A DNA stretch of 64,000 bases, from contig CM074698.1 of the NCBI GenBank assembly GCA_037367355.1, forward strand, positions 1 through 64,000, in the 5' to 3' direction. Each line of letters starts with the position of its first letter. The first letter of the stretch is position 1. The stretch comes from Neoscytalidium dimidiatum. Taxonomy: Eukaryota; Ascomycota; Dothideomycetes; Botryosphaeriales; Botryosphaeriaceae. A program made the translations under genes and the position numbers. The notes below the pieces were generated by a model. That model had not been told where the DNA came from and searched no databases. It saw only the letters and a list, made by a program, of their open reading frames with translations. Shown here one piece after another: positions 55,673 to 64,000 of the stretch.

Positions 55673-57032
55673 ATGCCCCAACGTCTCGGCGAGAAACGTG
55701 GAAGACTTCGGAATTCCTGTGATTTCTGCACCTACTCAAAGCTGCGATGTAATGGAGAGAAGCCAGCATGCCAACGTTGTCTTGGCCGAAACCAGCCTTG
55801 TGTATACAGCCTCGCTCGCCGCCCCGGTCGGCCCCCGAAAAAACCTCTCAGAGATGACATGATCAGCGCAACAGTTGAACATAGCGCTGGTCAATCTACG
55901 TGTGGCTATTCCCATCCTGAGTCCCCACCCAGTTCAGGACAAGCTGGGCAGCGATTGTCTGGCGATCCTCACGCGTCTGCAGCCGAGTTTCACTCCCGAA
56001 CCATGGAATTAGAGACCGCAGGACGAAGTCCCAGGGACTCCGCATCCTTCATGGACCTTGGTTTGCTCGACGACGTTGTCGGCGATAACAACTTCTTCGA
56101 CTTCTCCATTTCCAGAGGCCGAGGGAAGGCCGATGGGTACATGCCAACTCCGCAGCCCATAGATGATGGCAACCTATATGGGCTGATTGAGATGACCCCC
56201 GTGAGCATACCGCTATCTGCAGCCTCCATTGGTACTCCTACAGGGAAGACGCAACATGAGAACAGTGTACGAACAGTGATCGAACAAGCGCCCCTCTCAT
56301 GTTCTTGCGGAGTGTCAGATCGAACGAGCTACTCAAACAGTCGGAGAGATCTGCCCAATCCGGCCAAGTTGGAGAATACTTACGATAACGCTTCAGCGTT
56401 TTTTGCAAATCAATACCATGATAGATAAACTTTCCAACCGAGCTTCCAGCAGTCCTGGGGTTAGCATGGGGTCGCCGTATTTGAGCACCCTGCCGTGCTC
56501 ATGTGCCGCCTTTTTAGGCAGACTTCAGGTTTTTATCATGCATCCCGCGATTTTTTCTCGCAAAGTCCCTGTTCCTTTGGACTTGCTCTTGTTTCTGGAA
56601 GGATCAATCTTTCAAACACACAAAGCAATCTCAGAGTGCCCCACCTGTCGGCCGTATTCCCTGCATTCTTTGGCATCAGTGTGCATCTGCACCGACTAGA
56701 TTGTCGACGCACTTCGGACAACCATCCACAGCTTCACTTCCGCAGGACCATACCGGCTTGGATCTTGTGAGAGCTCGGTCTCTTCTGCTGATGAGTGGTC
56801 TCGCGTCTGTATTGGTAAACTTTTATTAGACGAAGATTTATCGCGGTTATGCGTGCAAGCGTTGATGAAGCACCGCATATGTAGATTCTTCCGTGTCATT
56901 AGAAGTATTGCTAATCTGGATCGAGAGGGAGGAACAACTCTTTCACAAGCTGTTCGGCTTATGTTTCAAGGCATTGATCACAAGATGGAATCACTTTTGG
57001 GCATGATAGAGTTGTGGGAGTCTGGCGTTTGA
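55673..57032 (+). pseudogene. AflR-like Zn2Cys6 regulator, broken by a frameshift and a stop
   Basis: MPQRLGEKRGRLRNSC opens an intact zinc cluster (CDFCTYSKLRC, GEKPACQRCLGRNQPC, spacing C-x2-C-x6-C-x6-C-x2-C-x6-C) with the following basic RRPGRPPKK. The frame stays open to 56428. At a T6 run near 56399-56404 removal of one T would let the reading continue as FLQINTMIDKL into the AflR-type domain LPCSCAAFLGRLQVFIM, found in the next frame. An in-frame TAG at about 56698 sits where CAG (Gln) is expected. The C-terminal end resumes to 57032 (LLLDEDLSRLCVQALMKHRICRF). AflR-type regulators activate secondary-metabolite clusters. This copy cannot make the full protein. Confidence 0.75.
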
Positions 57033-57358
57033 TTCTACTTTCAATATGTTCAAGACATTTTGACACAATGAGGGTCACTTCGCATACTTCTCACCATTTC
57101 GTAAAGGCTTAATAAGTACCCCCATTCGGGCGATGAAAATCCTTCGGTGCTACTTGCAAGACCAGCGTGCCACTCCGCTACGGACTATGTACACCGCTAA
57201 ATATTTCAGTGGCTATGGCTCATGATCCACGCCTCATACGCTCATGACGTGAGGATTCGTGGGTAAAAGGAAATGAGGAGGAGCATTAAGGAAAAGCCAG
57301 CCACCATAAAGACAATCATCCTGTGGCCGTGAGCGCCTGCTGCCGCTTCCTGTACGCT
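57033..57358. other. Intergenic
   Basis: 326 bp with nothing recognisable. Confidence 0.5.
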
Positions 57359-58152
57359 TCAGCAGGACCCGTGACAGCTCTGTACAGTCCTTCGTTCATA
57401 GGCCTGGTATATTAGCAGGCCACTGAGATCGGAACCCCAAGAGCTTTGCGCCCGTCCGGACATATTCTTAGCCATATCGATGGAAACAATGGAAGGGTGC
57501 GCTTCTTCAGGGGTCAAGAAGCTAGCATTGACCGTCATGGGCACGCAACCCCTCTACACATTCGTTTTGTTTGCACCGCCACCATGAATGACTTTTCCAG
57601 TTATCATGAGGCAGTCTCCTGCCTTCATCAGTGCCGGTATGGTCTGCTCAGTTAGTCCCTGGTCAAAGGTCCACTGGTTACTGCCCCGAATGACGCGTGT
57701 GGTATCGTTTTCGTAGGTGAATTCCGTCGTGACGTATAAGAGGCTTAGCTGGCACTTTGGTCCCTCTGAGACAAAGCGGTAATACACAGGATAGTTTCCC
57801 ATGTCGCGGTGCAAACCCAGTGTTCGGGCTCGCCGGGTCTGATGTGGATAGTGGCTACCGTGCCGAGCCAGTAGTCGTCGCGATCCTTGAACATCCGGTC
57901 AGAGATAGCGTGGATGAAGCCGTCGTCTAGCATGTGCTAGCGGAACACTTGGCTATTGTTCATGAGGTTGCATACCTGTTTGGTGTTGTAGCCGTGGAAT
58001 TTCTGCATGCGCACGTCGGGATTGAGCGACCCGGCGTAGACTGAGGCAAGCAGAGGCCCGATCTCCGCGTTAAGTTGAGCCACCTGTTCCGCCGTGAGCA
58101 TGGCCTTGAGTATGACGGCAAAGATAAGGACAAAAAGGACGAAGGTGCTCAT
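57359..58152 (-). pseudogene. Phytanoyl-CoA dioxygenase (PhyH) family, decayed
   Basis: Pieces in different frames in the right order: MLTAEQVAQLNAEIGPLL (ATG at 58101), HGYNTKQVCNLMNNSQVFR, a TAG where CAG is likely, HMLDDGFIHAISDRMF, IHIRPGEP, then after a frame change LHRDMGNYPVYYRF (metal ligands H and D), ENDTTRVIRGSNQW, EQTIPALMKAGDCLMITGKVIHGGGAN (second His), another shift, and FLTPEEAHPSIVSIDMAKNM. The order and motifs are those of PhyH-family Fe(II)/2-oxoglutarate enzymes. At least three disabling changes are present. Confidence 0.82.
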
Positions 58153-58449
58153 AACCTCTAGAGAACAACCTGTCCAGGGGGCCTGCTACCGGTGAAATAT
58201 GACGGCTGGAGCGCTTAGGAGATATGGTTGGAGGGTCGGATCTGGTGCATCTGCTCATAAGAGGTCTCGTAACACGCTTGATATTGCGCCAGGATCTTGA
58301 GATATTGGTAACCGCTAAACTAAAAGTAGGTAGTGAAGGACGTGGCGGAGGACCGAGTTGGCGGAGGTGATAAAAATTCTTTAGAATTTATCTCTTCTAA
58401 TCACTTGCAACTACATACTAGTCTGAAGGTCTAAGATCTCAACCTAGAA
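58153..58449. other. Short intergenic, AT-rich at its left end
   Basis: 297 bp with no gene recognised. Confidence 0.4.
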
Positions 58450-60565
58450 TTAAATCCTAAGTTTTAAATCGTTATTCTTAAGAAAATTAGACGCCTCTTC
58501 CCGGAAATCATCCTTCAAAAGTGTGTTTCCACCAGCGGCAAAATTGAGGAGAGTCCTATTGCGGACATTCCACTGCGGCCAGTATACTGCCTGCGCAATA
58601 GAGTTTGGGTCCAGATCATTTATGAATGAGATTTAGTGCTGTAGAATGCTGACCGCCGGTATAGAGAGTGAATTCTTAAATATAACGCTCACGTCGCTGG
58701 CATGATACGTCCCAAACCTCGACAGCCCATAGAGATATGTCGAAATGTAAGAATAGGCCGCAGGAACAGTGGGTGCAACGGACTCCAGGTGGTCAGGCCG
58801 ATTTAGCGTGAAGAACATATCGCCGAGGATAGTAGCCAATCGCTTGAATTGTGGTCGTACTTCATTAAGCTCTCCTGTCCAGTGTGGAGAGCCTGCAGAG
58901 GAGTCGTCCGGATATGATGAGACTAATTCCTCAATCACCGAGCGCTCAGTGGCCGGGGAATATGACGCAAAATAATCGACCAGGGCTTCCGGAGTTGTGA
59001 CGTTTAATTGCGCTAGGGAGAAGAGCGGACCTTCATCTGACTGAATGCCGTGGATAAGATGGATCTTCGAGAAATTGCCGGATCGCATCAAGACCTCGGG
59101 TGACTCGGGGAAGAAGTTATCGTTCGGGTCCGGCCGTGGGGGGTAACTAATATCGGCACTCCTGTAGCTGAAAATACTGGGAACGCTGTTCACCGCTGCT
59201 TGAAACTTCGCATATGGCAGGGCGCGCACGCAGGCGAGGGTGTCGACTGATCCGCTGCATCCAGCGTTGCTGATAACGGTATCGTAGATGTTTTGCGCCT
59301 TAGGCGATGCGACATCCTGGACAGGGATGTAACGGACGGCCTCTATTTCCAAGGATCCGACACCTCAGAAGGAGAAAACTAGTCACGGGGTTTTCCTTAA
59401 GTGGGTATAAGAAGAGGGAGAGAATAAGTAATAACTAAGTACTACGTACGAAGGCCTATTAGTAATAATCGCCTAAATTATTATAGAAGAAAATTAACTA
59501 CGAGGGTTAAAGCTATCTAGAGAGTAGAGTTTATATATATAAGTAGGAAAGTATATTTAATCTAGTATTACTAGACGTCGCTATAGCTATACTAGGGGAC
59601 CGTTACTCTGTATAGTCTAGGCTCTCGAGGGCGATATATAGGTCTAGGGAAGGATTACGTAAGAGATTACGTAATCCGGTCTTTCTAGGTGGGATCTCTT
59701 CCGCGGCTTCCCTCCCTTCTACACTTCTTATGAAGGCTGTGCCGTAACAAGGGACAGCAGCACCGGAGCTCATTATTCCTGCGTGGAAAAGTGATTTGCT
59801 GTTGTTAGTATTATCCCCCCCGTTGATTACCATGTGGTTGTATATCGACATGGAGCCGGCGGACTCTCCCCAGAGAGTTACTCGGTCCGGGTCCCCTCCG
59901 AAGGCTCCAATGTTCTCCTGAACCCATTGTAGTGCAAGCCTTTGGTCGCGTAAACCGAGGTTAGTGCTTCCTTCCTGCTGAAGCTCCTTACCAGCAAGGA
60001 ATCCAAAACCGTTTATTCTATAATTTGCGGCCACGTAGATGACGCCCTTGCCCAGTGACACGGATTTCTGGATGATGCTCGATGCGTCGTATGTCTGGAT
60101 TGACCGAAACTGGAAGCCACCACCGTGTATCCAGAAGACTACAGGAAGCTTTGAGTCAGATGCTGTACCGGCCGGTCTTTGTATGTTGACCAGCAAACAA
60201 TCCTCGCCGCTCTCTGAGAGAGCCATAAAAGTTGGGGTTTCTTCCAGGTCTTGGATAAAATAATCCGGGAAGCCGCTCGTGTTGAGCGCCTCAGATAATT
60301 GTGGATAGGCCCTCGGGGTAGCAACCGACTGGATCGTTCCAAACGTTGCCGCGATGGGTTGCGGCGGTTTGAGGCGAAGCGGCCCAACTGGCGGCTGCGC
60401 GTATGGGACCCCTAAGAAGCTGTCGACACCATCAGTAGTTACACCAAAGACTGTTCCATTCCGGATAGTAACCGCCGGACTGGTTCCTTCTTGGGAAATC
60501 GAGTCCGGTGCGGGAGCTGTAGTTGCAGCAGCAATGAGCAGGAAGAATGTAAGGAATTTGAGCAT
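58450..60565 (-). pseudogene. Type B carboxylesterase split by a solo LTR
   Basis: Start at 60565 with a signal peptide (MLKFLTFFLLIAAATT). Family motifs: FLGVPYAQPPVGPLRLKPPQ, EDCLLVNIQRP, the oxyanion HGGGF, and the nucleophile elbow GESAGS near 59860. The coding is interrupted after GIMSSGAAVP by 422 bp of LTR (59328-59749). It resumes as PKAQNIYDTV, FFPESPEVLM, HGIQSDEGPLFS (acid residue region) and SRFGTYHASD (catalytic His). A TAA at about 58636 interrupts, but the same frame goes on as ISFINDLDPN to a natural end near 58450. Except for the insertion and this stop, the gene is complete. A TATA box lies at 60646. Confidence 0.9.
59328..59749. mobile_element. Solo LTR with 5-bp target duplication
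   Basis: 422 bp, beginning TGTAACGGAC and ending GTGCCGTAACA, flanked by perfect direct repeats AGGGA (59323-59327 and 59750-59754). TG...CA ends and a 5-bp duplication define a solo LTR, left after recombination of a full retrotransposon. Its interior (59400-59700) is AT-rich with RIP-like changes. It inserted into the carboxylesterase coding region. The left ~110 bp match the insert at 45175. Confidence 0.88.
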
Positions 60566-60645
60566 GTTGGTGAGGCGCTAAACTGCAGAGCTGAGAAAAG
60601 TAGCCTGCGTTGTTTCAACATAAATCGACAATCAGCTTCGGACGT

Positions 60646-60654
60646 CTTTTATAG
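60646..60654 (-). promoter_or_regulatory. TATA box of the carboxylesterase gene
   Basis: CTATAAAAG on the minus strand, about 85 bp upstream of the ATG at 60565. Confidence 0.45.
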
Positions 60655-61553
60655 AGGGCAGAGTGCGGGATTCTCGGATGCATCCCTCTCTTTCCATCCT
60701 GGCCCGTGGACGATCAGAATCAGGCCACCACCTGTGCCAAGCGTGACAAAGGTCTTGTATCGAATAGGTTATCACACTCTACGGCACGTTGTGCGTATTC
60801 GGAGCGACATATTACGACGGACCCGACCGTATTGGGTTTCTGTCGGCGCGTAAGACCATTCGGCCAACCTCCCGCCCACCTCCAGTCGACAAAAGGACCA
60901 GCAATGATCAGCCAGGTAGCTGATCGTGTCCCAACAACTCTACATACAGGTAGGTTCGTAATAAGAAATTAGAATACAGGTCCCACCTTATACTCTGAAT
61001 CCCGCCTATTAGAGATCAGTAACAGAGAGAGGTCTTTCCAGTGTTAAGTTCTTTCTAGGTTGGTTCGAAAATTAAATCATCGCATAGAGAAAGAGGACAT
61101 CGACGATGGGAAGTTCTCCAGGCAAGGCCCACTATAGCCCCACAATTCTAGACACTCCGAAGCAAAAAGGACAGTCAATCCTATTGCAACTTGTAGTTGC
61201 CGATAAAATACCGAATTCCGAACTAATATGGCCTATCGACTTTCCTAAAGCGTCTTAGCTACATCATTATGCCAAGCGCAACGCCAACACAGAGTCGCTC
61301 CACGTACTTCCGGACCCTACTATTCGACAATTTACGGGAAAATGCTCCTTATTATAGAAACGACTAAATAATAACGCAATATTCTTTACGTAAAGTACCT
61401 ATTTGTCTACTCTACTGCGCATTCCATACCAGGCCAATGATTTATTATGGGCCTTATTTACGGTTGAACAGATGAATCTACACCCACGTTATATCTAAGA
61501 ATACAAAGGCGATTCTAATCGCCGGCGTCACAGGTCTGTTCCCTTACCTGATA
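60655..61553. other. Intergenic
   Basis: No recognisable gene; composition is mixed and becomes more degraded to the right. Confidence 0.5.
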
Positions 61554-62575
61554 ATGCCTAGGAAGATTACGTGTTTATCTGTAGGTTACATCGGGGGCAA
61601 TTTGTTAGTAGTATTCCTCGAGAAAGGGCACGCTTCGGCCACGGAATTAGCCTACCCAGTGCTCAATGATCAGATAGCGGAAGCTTTCCGCTTTTTCTCG
61701 GGCATTAATATGGCCGTTGGAGACCTGGAAGATGCGGACTTTGTCGAACAGACGGCATCTGAAGCGAACATAGTCCTTCGCATAGCTAGCACTAAGCATC
61801 TTTCGTCGACTTCGGCGATAAATCGTGGCCCTAACCGGCGCCAAAAAGATTACCCTGCTCCAGATCTTGATTTCGGGCAGCGACGACATATACTGGGCAA
61901 CCTGCGAGGCTGATGCCTGTGGAGAACCGTCGGAAAAAGCCTACGATGACTGTGGGACCAATTGGATGAGTTCATCAGCCTGCTGGACTCTACGCCTCAA
62001 CGGGTTGTCGAGAAAGCCCAGCTAGATGCTGCGACTTCCAGGATCCACACTGCAATTGTTTACGCGCCTTATATCTACAACGTTGGACGTGGGCCAACGC
62101 AACGGGCGTAGCATTAAGTTACCCGGCCTAGCGAGACACACTCTTTTACGATGTCATGCAATAAAAGTTGGAAGAGGTCTCTGAAGGTGGTCAAACGTCA
62201 ACATCTCGGACGTAACGCAGCTTTTCATGCTTTTTGACGGCAGCTGCCCTTGAAGGAGGAGGAACCGCCGCCTAGAATGACGAAGGTTACTACTTTGCTG
62301 AGAACGGCGAGCACGTGTGGAGAGAGGTTGCAGAGGCGGTATCTATTGAAGCTCAGAAGCAAGGCTTTGTTCTGTCGGCTGAGGCACGAATCTACAGTGC
62401 CTGGCATGAGGCCGATCTCTTGATCGACTCTGCAGCACTTTTCTACGGTGTGAGATCGCGCTGTAGGGCCGTGAGAGCTCACAATGCTTTGGAATGGCGT
62501 CCAGAATGTAATTGTATTCAGTCCGAAATTTCCAACACCCTGGCTTTGGAAGCGAAGGCCCTTAGCAGAAAGTAG
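61554..62575 (+). pseudogene. NAD(P)-dependent epimerase/NmrA-like protein, decayed
   Basis: Pieces in order: a start MPRKITCLSVGYIGG (Rossmann motif with GYIGG but a degraded beginning), GDLEDADFVEQTASEANIVL, then in other frames GEPSEKAYDD, IHTAIVYAPYIYNVGRGP, and at the end FAENGEHVWREVAEAV with LFYGVRSRCRAVRAHNALEW. This is the layout of fungal extended short-chain epimerase-like proteins. Multiple frameshifts and stops occur, so it is not functional. Confidence 0.72.
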
Positions 62576-64000
62576 TTTCTATAAAGGTCGTCTCGCGGGA
62601 AGAGCAGCGAATGATAAAGGAGAAATATATATTTGACATGCGAATTCCGTGTATCAGCGCGCGAAAAAGATTTTCGAGCGTTAGAGTAGGGATATCAACT
62701 CTTAATCCCTTCCTTTATGTTTTTATGCCGCGTTTCTAGGATTCGTAAGGCCTGGCACTATGGACAATAATCCTTAATCCGGGCGCAGGCCCAAGATATT
62801 AAGAATCGCGGCAGTATTCCGCATGCTGATAGGTCAGCAATGCATTACCTTTTATTCGCTAGTGGACTTTGTCTGCTCCTTAAGCTAAGATCTCACTTAT
62901 CGCTATCCCTCCGTTAGCGGATGCTACGGGCGGCGTGGCTGTAACACGTGGCAATTTGAAAGCGACACAGAATCACATTTCCGAAGTTTTACTTTCGGAA
63001 GCGAAATTCCCGAACATATTCGGTATAGTTCTACGAAGCTACTATATTCGATGGATATCTCTCATTAGTGCTTTGCCTAGGCGTTTAGGAAGCGATATCT
63101 AGTCTATATAGAATTATAAGCAGTTACGACTATCTTCTAGTAAAGTTAGTACTTCGTCAAATTTCATAACTATACTCTTTACCGTCTTCTAGTACTCTAC
63201 TGGTAGGCTATTAGGACTAGAAGGAAATAGAAAATTTTAGAAATAGTGTATAAGAAGGTCGGTCTTAACTAGTAGGCGAATCCTTAGGGGATTCGGTTGG
63301 GTCAACAGTAGGCCGGGTGATAGTATCTACCTATGCGAGGAACATGTAACTTATACGCGCTGTTGTCGGCGGGCACACTCCTGAGGTGAGCGTCGTGAAA
63401 GCCGAAGGGCGAATGCGCATGAAACCGCGTGAAAGGCGAGGAAAAAGAGAATATACCAAAAGGAGTCTATTGCTTATTCCAAATGAGTAACTGAGCGACC
63501 CGTGGCAGCTCCCAAAAGAATCCTTAACCAGTAGCTAGTGCTCCGTGCTCTAGAGCGTCTAGATCGACACATTTCCTCCCACAAGAGGATAGAGTGGTCG
63601 TTATTGGTGACGTCTTTCGTCGCCTGTGTATCCTTGTGTGTGACTCACTGGTGGTGAGGCCTACTTCTCACCGCTCCCGTCGTATATACAACCACGCAGT
63701 GCTTACCGCTTCAATACACTTCTCAGATGTACCGCCAAGCAGTTGCCCTTGGCAACGCGCATTGCCCTACAACAGCGCCTCGTAGGCGGCTCGCACTTCT
63801 GGGACTGCAGTTGGCCTTAGAAGCCTTATAATAAAAATCGAGTTATTCATCGATCACTTTTCATTGTAACTACAATCAAAATAGCCATGTGTTAAAGGTT
63901 ACGCTGTCCTGGCTGATTAGCAACACAACCCGGCCACCTTCCGCGCCGTTGGAGATAGCGTTTTTGGAGCGGAATTAGCATAGCCTTCGGATCATGCGGA
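62576..64000. other. Degraded, partly AT-rich sequence
   Basis: No recognisable gene. 63080-63260 is CpA-poor and AT-rich. 63231-63370 resembles the boundary sequence at 11541-11640. A 63-codon frame at 63594 has no support. Confidence 0.5.

Overview
This window looks like the genome of a filamentous ascomycete (Pezizomycotina). Introns are short (about 45-105 bp) with GT-AG ends and CTAAC-like branch points. Gene families are typical of the group (Zn2Cys6 regulators, RTA1, SAT4-type rhodopsin-like proteins, DUF1996, a type B carboxylesterase, a GMC oxidoreductase). The left flank carries a very strong repeat-induced point mutation (RIP) signature: CpA and TpG are almost absent, TpA is abundant and CpG survives. 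The species cannot be named from this sequence.

Layout. 1-6511 is RIP-mutated, AT-rich DNA. It holds a ~147-bp satellite, a decayed multi-exon gene inserted in the satellite, two tRNA-like relics, and a reading frame of more than 600 codons with no Met, Gln or Trp. 6512-11073 contains Ty3/Gypsy chromovirus remnants: two 5'-truncated integrase-chromodomain copies and three ~384-bp LTRs, one of them inverted and not RIP-mutated. An abrupt AT-to-GC boundary lies near 11.6 kb.

11.8-40.6 kb is ordinary gene-bearing sequence. It encodes an RNase H protein, a secreted protein with four Kex2-type peptide repeats, a coiled-coil protein, a rhamnogalacturonan lyase beside an L-rhamnose mutarotase, a chitin-binding (hevein-type) secreted protein, an RTA1 protein, a DUF1996 protein, a truncated Zn2Cys6 regulator, a vacuolar-type Ca2+-ATPase (PMC1-like), and a sulfur-linked group (DUF1275 membrane protein, YeeE/YedE transporter and a divergent ETHE1-like persulfide dioxygenase).

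41-62.6 kb is mostly a gene graveyard around a few intact genes. Intact are a SAT4-type protein and a divergent TauD-dioxygenase/UNC93-like transporter pair. Broken are another SAT4-type gene, a GMC oxidoreductase, an AflR-like regulator, a PhyH-family dioxygenase, a carboxylesterase split by a solo LTR with a perfect 5-bp target duplication, and an NAD(P)-epimerase. 62.6-64 kb is again degraded sequence that shares a terminal motif with the left boundary at 11.54 kb.

Functional links: the lyase and mutarotase fit pectin (rhamnose) use. The YeeE-dioxygenase pair fits sulfide or persulfide handling. The enzymes and regulator relics at 49-62 kb look like a catabolic or secondary-metabolism locus decaying next to transposon-rich DNA. 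All exon coordinates come from reading splice signals and frame continuity, without transcript data.
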